Shown here: piece after piece, positions 1-5,349 of the stretch
Position numbering within the stretch: position 1 is the first letter of the stretch
Layout of the letters: each line of letters begins with the position of its first letter
Assembly (NCBI GenBank): GCA_946481135.1
Contig: CAMLMQ010000147.1
Span: forward strand, 1-7,651
Source of the DNA: an uncultured Microbacteriaceae bacterium
Lineage (GTDB): Bacteria; Actinomycetota; Actinomycetes; Actinomycetales; Microbacteriaceae
Length of the DNA stretch: 7,651 bases
Direction of reading: 5' to 3'
The notes under the pieces: model-generated
Seen by the model: only the letters and a program-made list of their open reading frames with translations
What the model was told of the DNA's origin: nothing
The model's database searches: none
Program-made: the position numbers and the translations under genes

Positions 1-134
1 ATGACGACGGTGTGGCCGGCGTTGTTGCCGCCGTTGAACTTCACGACGTAGTCGATGCGGCTGGAGAGCAGGTCGGTGGCCTTGCCCTTGCCTTCATCGC
101 CCCACTGGGCGCCGACGATCACGATGGCGGGCAT
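1..134 (-). CDS. purA: Adenylosuccinate synthetase, N-terminal part (cut by window edge)
   Basis: PurA joins IMP and aspartate using GTP to make adenylosuccinate, the first committed step from IMP to AMP, in the cytoplasm. Only the first 44 codons plus two bases lie in the window. The visible N-terminus carries the hallmark GTP-binding loop WGDEGKGK (residues 11-18), then [13 protein letters not shown] (32-44). Asp13 and His41, the catalytic pair in the E. coli enzyme, fall at exactly the same residue numbers here, which supports the ATG start at 132-134. The start has a good Shine-Dalgarno, AGGGAG, seven bases upstream. The gene follows the TrmH-family methylase on the same strand after a 56-base gap, and may be transcribed both by read-through and from its own promoter. 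The rest of this roughly 430-residue protein lies outside the window. Confidence 0.97.
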   Translation of the reverse strand, partial: MPAIVIVGAQWGDEGKGKATDLLSSRIDYVVKFNGGNNAGHTVV

Positions 135-141
135 GGCGGAA

Positions 142-147
142 CTCCCT
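142..147 (-). promoter_or_regulatory. Shine-Dalgarno of purA
   Basis: AGGGAG on the minus strand, seven bases before the purA ATG. It matters because purA is one of the few genes in this window whose start is set by a clear Shine-Dalgarno rather than by a leaderless promoter or a GTGA overlap. Confidence 0.8.
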
Positions 148-160
148 TGGTAACGGAGGG

Positions 161-176
161 ATTACACCCCATCCTA
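161..176 (-). promoter_or_regulatory. Candidate -10 elements for purA
   Basis: Two -10-like hexamers lie on the minus strand in the gap before purA: TAGGAT (176 to 171) and TGTAAT (166 to 161). A start about seven bases downstream of either would give a leader of roughly 20 to 30 bases holding the Shine-Dalgarno. No convincing -35 is seen, and the choice between the two cannot be made from sequence alone. Confidence 0.4.
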
Positions 177-190
177 TCGGGCGGGCCGCG

Positions 191-805
191 TCACGCCCAC
201 CGGCGCACCCACTCGTGCATGACGATCGCGGCGGCCGCCCCCGCGTTGATCGACCGCGTCGACCCGGCCTGCGCGATCTCGACGACCACATCGGCGGCGG
301 CGAGCGCCTCGGGCGTGAGCCCCGGCCCCTCCTGCCCGAACAGCAGCACGCAACGTTCCGGGATGTCGGCATCCCGCACGTCGATCGACCCGGGCACGTT
401 GTCGACCGCGACGATCGGCAGCCCCTCACCGCGCGCCCAGGCGACGAGGTCGGCGACATCCGGATGCTCGCGCACGTGCTGGTAGCGGTCGGTGACCATC
501 GCGCCCCGGCGGTTCCAGCGACGCCGTCCGACGATGTGCACCTCGGCGGCGAGGAACGCGTTGGCGGTGCGCACGATCGAGCCGATGTTGAGGTCGTGCT
601 GCCAGTTCTCGATCGCGACGTGGAACCCCCGGCGCCGGGTGTCGAGATCGGCGACGATCGCGTCCATCGCCCAGTAGCGGTAGCGGTCGACGACGTTGCG
701 GGTGTCGCCGTGCTCGAGCAGTTCGGGGTCGTAGCGGTCGTCGGACGGCCACGCCGCACGGCCTCCCGGCCACGGCCCGACACCGATCTGCCGCTCACCC
801 TCCAC
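191..805 (-). CDS. TrmH/SpoU-family RNA 2'-O-ribose methyltransferase
   Basis: 204-residue SPOUT-class methylase, predicted to use S-adenosylmethionine to methylate a ribose 2'-OH in tRNA or rRNA in the cytoplasm. The three SpoU motifs are visible in order: motif 1 NIGSIVRTANAF (73-84) with the catalytic-type Asn73 and Arg79; motif 2 LLFGQEGPGL (154-163); motif 3 GSTRSINAGAAAAIVMHEW (181-199). Motif 3 has INAG where the classic members have LNVS. A basic, aromatic segment RRRWNRRGAMVTDRYQH (94-110) probably contacts RNA. The family's usual N-terminal RNA-binding extension is short, about 65 residues. The start is GTG at 803-805: there is no Shine-Dalgarno, but a -10 (TAGAGT) ends six bases before it, as expected for a leaderless message. 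The stop is TGA, and purA follows on the same strand. The exact RNA target cannot be read from the sequence, so no gene symbol is given. Confidence 0.92.
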   Translation of the reverse strand: MEGERQIGVGPWPGGRAAWPSDDRYDPELLEHGDTRNVVDRYRYWAMDAIVADLDTRRRGFHVAIENWQHDLNIGSIVRTANAFLAAEVHIVGRRRWNRRGAMVTDRYQHVREHPDVADLVAWARGEGLPIVAVDNVPGSIDVRDADIPERCVLLFGQEGPGLTPEALAAADVVVEIAQAGSTRSINAGAAAAIVMHEWVRRWA

Positions 806-811
806 GCGACG

Positions 812-817
812 ACTCTA
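812..817 (-). promoter_or_regulatory. -10 element of the TrmH-family gene (leaderless)
   Basis: TAGAGT read on the minus strand, followed by six bases and then the GTG start. With transcription beginning about seven bases after the hexamer, the first base of the mRNA would be the G of GTG. No -35 consensus is seen. It overlaps the opposing -10 of the HAD gene by two bases. Confidence 0.6.
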
Positions 818-821
818 CGAT
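816..821 (+). promoter_or_regulatory. -10 element of the HAD phosphatase gene (leaderless)
   Basis: TACGAT, six bases before the ATG at 828. No Shine-Dalgarno lies between, so the message should start at or next to the A of ATG. No good -35 is visible at the expected spacing. The element shares bases 816-817 with the opposing TAGAGT box. Confidence 0.6.
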
Positions 822-827
822 TCAGGT

Positions 828-1601
828 ATGCGGACCCGCGGCGACATCGAGTGCTGGCTCACCGACATGGACGGCGTGCTCGTGCACGAGAACACGCCGT
901 TGCCGGGAGCCGCCGACCTCATCCGGCAGTGGACGGAGGCCGACACCCCCTTCCTCGTACTCACCAACAACTCGATCTTCACCCCGCGCGACCTCGCGGC
1001 GCGGCTGCGCGCGTCGGGTCTGAACGTGCCCGAGGACCGCATCTGGACGAGCGCGCTCGCGACCGCGGACTTCTGCGCCGCGCAGATCCCGGGCGGGTCG
1101 GCGTTCGTGATCGGCGAGGCGGGCATCACGACCGCGCTGCACGAGGCGGGCTTCATCATGACCGAGACCTCCCCCGACTACGTCGTCGTCGGCGAGACGC
1201 GCAACTACTCGTTCGAGGCGATCACGCGCGCCATCCGGCTCATCAACAACGGCGCGCGCTTCATCGCGACCAACCCGGATGCCACCGGCCCGTCGGCCGA
1301 CGGCGTGCTGCCCGCGACGGGCGCCGTCACCGCGCTCATCTCGAAGGCGACGGGCAAGGAGCCCTACGTCGTCGGGAAGCCGAACCCGATGATGTTCCGC
1401 TCGGCGATGAACCGCATCGGCGCGCACTCGGAGAACACGGCGATGATCGGCGACCGGATGGACACCGACATCGTCGCGGGCATCGAGGCGGGCCTGCACA
1501 CCGTGCTCGTGCTCACCGGCATCGCCGACCAGGCCGAGATCGAGCGCTACCCGTTCCGTCCCGACGAGATCCTCTCGGGCGTGCACGAGCTCGTCGGGTG
1601 A
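828..1601 (+). CDS. HAD-IIA (NagD-like) phosphatase
   Basis: 257-residue haloacid dehalogenase phosphatase of subfamily IIA, cytoplasmic and Mg2+-dependent, expected to remove phosphate from a small phosphorylated metabolite. Motif I LTDMDGV (11-17) supplies the nucleophile Asp13 and the acid/base Asp15. Motif II is TNNS (46-49). Motif III is the lysine of GKPNP (Lys184). Motif IV GDRMDTDI (208-215) supplies Mg2+ ligands. GVLPATGA (159-166) lies in the C2 cap typical of NagD relatives. Characterised family members act on UMP/GMP (E. coli NagD), glycerol 3-phosphate (a mycobacterial homologue) or 4-nitrophenyl phosphate, so the substrate is open. The ATG start has a -10 six bases upstream and no Shine-Dalgarno. 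The TGA stop overlaps the GTG of the DNA methylase (GTGA, 1598-1601), so the two genes form one transcription and translation unit. Confidence 0.93.
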   Translation: MRTRGDIECWLTDMDGVLVHENTPLPGAADLIRQWTEADTPFLVLTNNSIFTPRDLAARLRASGLNVPEDRIWTSALATADFCAAQIPGGSAFVIGEAGITTALHEAGFIMTETSPDYVVVGETRNYSFEAITRAIRLINNGARFIATNPDATGPSADGVLPATGAVTALISKATGKEPYVVGKPNPMMFRSAMNRIGAHSENTAMIGDRMDTDIVAGIEAGLHTVLVLTGIADQAEIERYPFRPDEILSGVHELVG

Positions 1602-2443
1602 TCTGGACGCCGGGAGACGCCGACACGATCGTGCACGGCGACAACCTCGCCGTCGCCGCGCAGCTGCCGGATGCGAGCTTCCGGCTGATCTACCTCGACC
1701 CGCCGTTCAACACCGGCAAGACGCAGCGGCGCCAGCGCACGACGGTGACGCGCACCGACGAGGGCGGCCGGGTCGGGTTCGGCGGTCGCAGCTACGTGCA
1801 CGAGGCCGGCGCGGTGTCGCGCTACGCCGACCGCTTCGACGACTACTGGGCGTTCCTCGAGCCGCGGCTGACCGAAGCACACCGCCTGCTGGATGACGCG
1901 GGCACCCTCTACCTGCATCTCGACTACCGCGAGGCGCACTACGCGAAGGTCGCGCTCGACGGGCTCTTCGGGCGGGACTGCTTCCTCAACGAGATCATCT
2001 GGGCGTACGACTTCGGCGGGCGTTCGACCCGGCGTTGGCCGGCGAAGCACGACACGATCCTCGTCTACGTGAAGAACCCGTCCGCCTACTACTTCGACGG
2101 TGCCGCCGTCGACCGCGAGCCCTACATGGCCCCGGGACTCGTCACCCCCGAGAAGGCGGAACGCGGCAAACTCCCCACCGACGTCTGGTGGCACACGATC
2201 GTGCCGACCAACTCCCGCGAACGCACCGGGTACGCGACGCAGAAACCGGAGGGCATCCTGCGCCGCATCGTCGCCGCGTCGAGCGCCCCCGGGGATGCCG
2301 TGCTCGACCTCTTCGCCGGGTCGGGCACGACGGGGGCCGTCGCCGCGGCGCTCGGCCGCGGCTACGTGCTGGTGGACTCCAGTCCCGACGCGATCGACGT
2401 GATGCGGTCGCGGCTGCCGGAAGCCCGGGTCGTGTCGGTCTAG
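1598..2443 (+). CDS. Solitary beta-class site-specific DNA methyltransferase (probably N6-adenine)
   Basis: 281-residue DNA methylase of the N6_N4_Mtase type that transfers methyl from S-adenosylmethionine to an amino group in DNA. The motif order is that of the beta class: catalytic motif IV YLDPPFNTG (32-40) comes first, then a long middle part (about 45-200) that should hold the target recognition region, then QKP (215-217, motif X-like), then the SAM-binding motif I DLFAGSGTTG (237-246) with an acidic motif II residue at Asp260. DPPF rather than SPPY favours N6-adenine over N4-cytosine, though this is not decisive. The start is GTG at 1598-1600, overlapping the TGA of the phosphatase; homology-like sequence begins at once with VIWTPGDADTIVHGDN, and the upstream extension of this frame is only a shadow of other genes. 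No restriction endonuclease gene is adjacent, so it appears to be an orphan methylase. All key motifs are intact. Its TAG stop overlaps the stop of the convergent gene. Confidence 0.9.
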   Translation: MIWTPGDADTIVHGDNLAVAAQLPDASFRLIYLDPPFNTGKTQRRQRTTVTRTDEGGRVGFGGRSYVHEAGAVSRYADRFDDYWAFLEPRLTEAHRLLDDAGTLYLHLDYREAHYAKVALDGLFGRDCFLNEIIWAYDFGGRSTRRWPAKHDTILVYVKNPSAYYFDGAAVDREPYMAPGLVTPEKAERGKLPTDVWWHTIVPTNSRERTGYATQKPEGILRRIVAASSAPGDAVLDLFAGSGTTGAVAAALGRGYVLVDSSPDAIDVMRSRLPEARVVSV

Positions 2444-3627
2444 GGAGCGGGTTGCTCGGCGGCGGGCGCGGGAGGCGGCACCGCGAGGCTGCCCGTGAGC
2501 GCCTCCCCCGACGACCGGCTCACGAAGCAGTAGTACGACGGGTCGGCCTCCCATTGCTCCGCGGTCACCGGGTACGCCCCCTGCACCGCGACGTCGGTGT
2601 ACGCGCCGGCAGCCGCGAGGTCGACGACTCCGGGCGCGCTGCACAGGATCGTGATGCGCGCGGCGAGCGCCTCGACGCCGGGGAACGGGTCGTCGGGCTT
2701 GCCGACCTGCGGGTTCTCGGGGTCGACGACCTCGGGCGGGAACCACGCCCGCGCGACGAGCTGACCGCCGTGCGGCTCGGCGCAGTCGACGACCGTGTAG
2801 TCCTCCTGCCACGCGTCGACGTACGGGTCGAGGCACTCCCCGCCGAGCAGCTCGTCCCACGCGTAGTCGCCCGGCTCGACCGGACCGACGGGCAGCGCCG
2901 TCAGGGTCGGCGTCGGGGTGGGGCTGGGCGTCACGACGGCCGGCGCGGGACCGAGCAGGTCGGGCAGGCGGGTGCCGAGCAGGAACAGGCCGATGAGCAG
3001 GATGACCGCGAGCAGTCCGGCCCCGACGCCCGCGAGGATCTTCTGCACCCGCCCGAAGGTGCGCGGCGGAGGCGGCGACCCGTCGCCGCCGGCAGGCACC
3101 CGCACGAGCTCGCTCGACCGGGCGCGTGCGGCGAAGGGGGCGTTCGACGGGTCCGGGCCGAGCGTCGAGTCGTACTCGCGGAAGCGGTCGTCTCCGAAGA
3201 GGGTGTCGAGGGCCGAGCCGGGCTCGGTGGATGGGCCGGGGGCGACGAGCGGGGCCGGGACGAGCGCCTGCGTCGGCTGGTCGCCGGCCGGGTCGGCGAG
3301 CGGCATGGCCTGGGTCGGTTCCGGCTCGTGCACGTCGAACGCCTGGGTCGGCTCAGGCTCGCGCATCACGAATGCTTGCGTCGGCTCGGGCTCGACGATC
3401 GGCACGGGCGGCTGCAGCGGCGCGGCGGCGGGGATGTCGAACGGGTTGGCGAGCTGGGGTGCGATCGGCGGGGGCGACGCCGACTCGGGAGTCGGCACGG
3501 GCTCGGCGGCGGGCGGCGGTGCCGTCGCGGACGCCGCCTCCTGCTCACGCCGCTGCGCCGCCTCCCGGGCTTCGCGTTCGAACTTCGCGAACCAGTCCTC
3601 GGCGTCGCCTCCCTGGTCCGGGTTCAC
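2440..3627 (-). CDS. Single-pass membrane protein with extracellular Septum_form domain and PTQA repeats
   Basis: 395 residues. An N-terminal charged helix (DWFAKFEREAREAAQRR, 11-27; coiled-coil-like) leads into a Pro/Ala-rich cytoplasmic tail. The tail holds three 11-residue EPEPTQAF/M repeats and a fourth PTQAL (79-122) and a conserved-looking acidic patch LDTLFGDDRFREYDSTL (140-156). One membrane helix follows at about 197-219, then a Pro/Thr linker (228-245), then an outside domain with four cysteines (265, 282, 329, 367) that probably form two disulfides. The outer domain, with PGDYAWDELLGGECLD, VDCAEPHGGQLVA and a late YYCFV, fits the actinobacterial Septum_form family. That family name suggests a link to cell division, but a molecular role is not established. 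With N-terminal positive charge near the helix, N-in/C-out is expected. The GTG start overlaps the pyrE stop (GTGA, 3624-3627), so translation is probably coupled to pyrE. The stop shares CTAG with the convergent methylase gene. Confidence 0.82.
   Translation of the reverse strand: MNPDQGGDAEDWFAKFEREAREAAQRREQEAASATAPPPAAEPVPTPESASPPPIAPQLANPFDIPAAAPLQPPVPIVEPEPTQAFVMREPEPTQAFDVHEPEPTQAMPLADPAGDQPTQALVPAPLVAPGPSTEPGSALDTLFGDDRFREYDSTLGPDPSNAPFAARARSSELVRVPAGGDGSPPPPRTFGRVQKILAGVGAGLLAVILLIGLFLLGTRLPDLLGPAPAVVTPSPTPTPTLTALPVGPVEPGDYAWDELLGGECLDPYVDAWQEDYTVVDCAEPHGGQLVARAWFPPEVVDPENPQVGKPDDPFPGVEALAARITILCSAPGVVDLAAAGAYTDVAVQGAYPVTAEQWEADPSYYCFVSRSSGEALTGSLAVPPPAPAAEQPAP
3262..3393 (-). repeat. 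In-frame 33-base repeats encoding EPEPTQAF-type units
   Basis: Three adjacent 11-residue units (residues 79-89, 90-100, 101-111) start EPEPTQA and are followed by F, F and M; a fourth, degenerate copy reads DQPTQAL (116-122). The threonines are residues 83, 94, 105 and 119. The repeat lies in the predicted cytoplasmic tail of the Septum_form protein. At the DNA level the copies have diverged at synonymous positions, so this is an old, selected peptide repeat rather than a recent slippage product. Confidence 0.85.
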
Positions 3628-4178
3628 TGCGCCGCGAGTCCCAGATCCTGCAGCGAGATCGCCGCGTAGTAGGGGTACCCGGCCGCCTCGATGATCTCGC
3701 GCGCCCCCGTCGAGCGGTCGACGACGACCGCGACGGCCGCGATCTCGGCGCCCACCTTCTTCAGCGCCTCGATGGCCTTGAGCGGCGAGCCGCCCGTCGT
3801 CGACGTGTCTTCGAGCACGACGACGCGCTTGCCCTCGAGGTCGGGCCCCTCGACCTGGCGGCCCCGACCGTGGTCCTTCGGCTCCTTGCGCACGACGAAC
3901 GCGTCGTAGCGCCGACCGATCGCCGCGCCGCGGTGCAGGACCGCCGCGGCGATCGGGTCGGCGCCCATCGTGAGCCCGCCGACGGCCGCGACATCGGGGA
4001 TGTCGGCGATGAGGTCGGCCATGACCTCGCCGATGAGCGGGGCGACGCGACCGTCGAGGCTGACCTTGCGCAGATCGATGTAGTACGTGGCCTTCTTGCC
4101 GCTCGTGAGCGTGAAGTCGCCATGGAACACCGCGTCGTCCTTGATGTGCTGGATGAGCTGGCTCCGGGCGTCGGTCAC
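3624..4178 (-). CDS. pyrE: Orotate phosphoribosyltransferase
   Basis: PyrE converts orotate and PRPP to orotidine 5'-monophosphate plus pyrophosphate, the fifth step of UMP synthesis, in the cytoplasm. At 184 residues it has the family's normal length. Visible elements: FTLTSGKKATYYIDLRK (22-38), the substrate-binding N-terminal part; GGLTMGADPIA (67-77); the flexible catalytic loop RKEPKDHGRG (97-106); and the PRPP-binding motif VVVLEDTSTTGGSP (119-132). The start chosen is the GTG at 4176-4178, giving VTDARSQLIQ. It is preceded by a -10 (TAGTCT) with seven bases between, and no Shine-Dalgarno, so a leaderless message is likely. The upstream extension of this frame runs antisense through xth and is not real. 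The gene is divergent from xth with only 18 bases between starts, and its TGA overlaps the GTG of the membrane protein gene. No pyrimidine attenuator or leader can exist in so short a gap. Confidence 0.97.
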   Translation of the reverse strand: MTDARSQLIQHIKDDAVFHGDFTLTSGKKATYYIDLRKVSLDGRVAPLIGEVMADLIADIPDVAAVGGLTMGADPIAAAVLHRGAAIGRRYDAFVVRKEPKDHGRGRQVEGPDLEGKRVVVLEDTSTTGGSPLKAIEALKKVGAEIAAVAVVVDRSTGAREIIEAAGYPYYAAISLQDLGLAAQ

Positions 4179-4184
4179 ACCGAC

Positions 4185-4190
4185 AAGACT
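4185..4190 (+). promoter_or_regulatory. Candidate -10 element of xth (leaderless)
   Basis: AAGACT, six bases before the xth ATG. It keeps the two most important -10 bases (A at the second position, T at the last) but lacks the first T, so it is weaker than the others here. An alternative TAGAGT at 4190-4195 is one base from the ATG, which would place the transcription start inside the gene. Confidence 0.4.
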
Positions 4191-4191
4191 A
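4186..4191 (-). promoter_or_regulatory. -10 element of pyrE (leaderless)
   Basis: TAGTCT on the minus strand (4191 to 4186), seven bases before the GTG start of pyrE, so the first transcribed base should be at or beside the G of GTG. It lies almost exactly opposite the candidate xth -10 box. No clear -35 is seen; it would fall inside the xth coding region. Confidence 0.6.
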
Positions 4192-4196
4192 GAGTC

Positions 4197-5030
4197 ATGC
4201 GCCTCGCGACCTGGAACGTCAATTCCGTCCGCAGTCGGGTTCCCCGCATCCTCGACTTCCTCACCCGCGAGAGCGTCGACGTGCTCGCGATGCAGGAGAT
4301 CAAGTGCACCGACGCGCAGTTCCCGCGCGAGGCCTTCGAGGATGCGGGATACGAGATCGCGCTGCACGGACTGAACCAGTGGAACGGCGTCGCGATCGCG
4401 AGTCGGCATCCGATCGAGGATGTCGCGATCGGCTTCGAGGGGATGCCGGGGTTCCTGAAGGGCGAGGAGGGACCCGATCTGCCGCGGGAGGCGCGCGCGA
4501 TCGGCGCGACGACCGGCGGGGTGCGGGTGTGGTCGCTCTACGTGCCGAACGGGCGTGCCCTCGGCGACCCGCACTACGCCTACAAGCTCGACTGGCTCGC
4601 CGCGCTCGCCCGCAATGCCGCCGCGTGGGCGGCCGACGACCTTCCCCTCGCGCTCACCGGCGACTTCAACATCGCGCCGACCGACGGCGACAACGGCGAC
4701 CCGACCGTCATCCCCGGGCTCAGTACCCACGTCTCCGAGCCCGAGCGCGCGGCCTTCGACGCCCTCCTCGGAGCCGGGCTCACCGATGTCGTACGTCCGC
4801 GCGTGCCGACGGGCTACACCTACTGGGACTACAAGCAGCTGCGATTCCCCCGCAACGAGGGGATGCGCATCGACTTCGTGCTCGGCTCGCACACCTTCGC
4901 GGATGCCGTCACGGGCGCCGCCATCCACCGTGACGAGCGCAAGGGCGACGCCCCGAGCGACCATGTGCCCGTCGTCGTCGACCTCGACCTCCACCCGGAC
5001 GACGATGACGACCGGATGATGATCTTCTAG
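4197..5030 (+). CDS. xth: Exodeoxyribonuclease III (AP endonuclease)
   Basis: 277-residue Mg2+-dependent nuclease of the EEP fold that cuts DNA at abasic sites and removes 3' blocks or nucleotides in base excision repair. Active-site motifs are complete: WNVNS (6-10), QEIK with metal ligand Glu34 (33-36), SLYVPNG with Tyr115 (113-119), TGDFNIAP with Asp156 and Asn158 (154-161), DYK (211-213), RIDF with Asp226 (224-227), and SDHVPV with the Asp255/His256 pair (254-259). The length is close to that of E. coli ExoIII (268). The start ATG at 4197 gives MRLATWNVNS, the usual N-terminus; there is no Shine-Dalgarno. The protein ends in an unusual acidic-then-hydrophobic tail, PDDDDDRMMIF (267-277), beyond the catalytic fold. 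The gene is divergent from pyrE. The next promoter begins two bases after its TAG, and no terminator hairpin is seen between. Confidence 0.96.
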   Translation: MRLATWNVNSVRSRVPRILDFLTRESVDVLAMQEIKCTDAQFPREAFEDAGYEIALHGLNQWNGVAIASRHPIEDVAIGFEGMPGFLKGEEGPDLPREARAIGATTGGVRVWSLYVPNGRALGDPHYAYKLDWLAALARNAAAWAADDLPLALTGDFNIAPTDGDNGDPTVIPGLSTHVSEPERAAFDALLGAGLTDVVRPRVPTGYTYWDYKQLRFPRNEGMRIDFVLGSHTFADAVTGAAIHRDERKGDAPSDHVPVVVDLDLHPDDDDDRMMIF

Positions 5031-5031
5031 C

Positions 5032-5061
5032 TTGATATGCAAGCCGTCACTTGCCTATTGT
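5032..5061 (+). promoter_or_regulatory. Promoter of the arsR-VOC-MORN operon
   Basis: The only promoter in the window with both elements: -35 TTGATA (5032-5037), an 18-base spacer, and -10 TATTGT (5056-5061). The ATG at 5068 follows after six bases, so the message should be leaderless. It starts directly after the xth stop codon. Confidence 0.75.
5035..5058 (+). promoter_or_regulatory. Probable ArsR operator (inverted repeat)
   Basis: Inverted repeat with nine-base arms, ATATGCAAG (5035-5043) and CTTGCCTAT (5050-5058), separated by six bases; one mismatch between arms. It covers the last half of the -35, the whole spacer and the first half of the -10, so a bound dimer would block RNA polymerase. 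Dyads of the ATATGCAA/TTGCATAT kind are typical of small ArsR-type regulators. The adjacent arsR gene makes autorepression the simplest reading. Confidence 0.75.
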
Positions 5062-5067
5062 GGCGGC

Positions 5068-5340
5068 ATGGGTGACGTCTTCCGCGCGATCGCGGAACCG
5101 ACGCGGCGGCAGATCCTCGACGAACTCGCCGACCGCGACGGCCTCACGCTCTTCGACATCTGCACGCGCCTCGCGGTGCGGCACGGCAACACGTCCACCC
5201 GCCAGGCGATCACCCAGCACCTCGCGGTACTCGAAGACGCCGGCCTCGTGCACTCCCGCAAAGAGGGACGCACGCGGGTGCATCACCTCGACACTCGACC
5301 CCTGCGCGCGATCCTCGAGCGCTGGCCCCTCACCGACTAG
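5068..5340 (+). CDS. ArsR-type winged-helix transcriptional regulator
   Basis: 90-residue DNA-binding repressor. It opens with MGDVFRAIAEPTRRQILDEL (1-20), the classic first helices of the ArsR fold. The recognition helix region RQAITQHLAVLEDAGLV (44-60) follows, and a beta-wing SRKEGRTRVHHLD (62-74) closes the fold. The metal-site signature ELCVCDL is absent; the equivalent segment TLFDICTR has a single cysteine, so metal sensing by the usual alpha-3 site is unlikely and the inducer is unknown. The ATG at 5068 is preferred over a TTG at 5032: the fold begins at this ATG, a -10 lies six bases before it, and the upstream codons coincide with the promoter and operator. It is the first gene of an operon with the VOC protein; its stop overlaps that gene's Shine-Dalgarno. 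An inverted repeat in its own promoter suggests autorepression. Confidence 0.92.
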   Translation: MGDVFRAIAEPTRRQILDELADRDGLTLFDICTRLAVRHGNTSTRQAITQHLAVLEDAGLVHSRKEGRTRVHHLDTRPLRAILERWPLTD

Positions 5341-5343
5341 GAG
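5339..5343 (+). promoter_or_regulatory. Shine-Dalgarno of the VOC gene
   Basis: AGGAG, six bases before the ATG at 5350 and overlapping the last two bases of the arsR stop codon. Ribosomes ending on arsR would uncover or reuse it, so the two genes are probably translationally linked. Confidence 0.8.
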
Positions 5344-5349
5344 ACCACC

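Noticed and set aside
215..1597. Long open frame upstream of and in frame with the DNA methylase
   Set aside because: It runs antisense to the TrmH-family gene and out of frame with the HAD gene; the Arg/His-rich translation is typical of a high-G+C shadow. Methylase-like sequence begins only at GTG 1598.
1598..2443. Restriction-modification or phage-defence locus around the methylase
   Set aside because: Neighbours are a phosphatase, a Septum_form membrane protein and pyrE; no endonuclease, helicase or nuclease typical of defence lies next to it. The xth gene is housekeeping repair.
2035..3669. 544-residue plus-strand open frame
   Set aside because: Shadow of the methylase and of the Septum_form gene on the other strand; low-complexity Arg/Gly/Val sequence with no recognisable domain.
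3126..4196. Long open frame upstream of and in frame with xth
   Set aside because: It is antisense to the membrane protein and pyrE genes and is Arg/Ala-rich; exonuclease III starts at ATG 4197 with its usual MRLATWNVNS.
5032..5067. TTG start at 5032 giving arsR 12 more residues
   Set aside because: These bases are the -35, operator and -10; the ArsR fold begins at ATG 5068.
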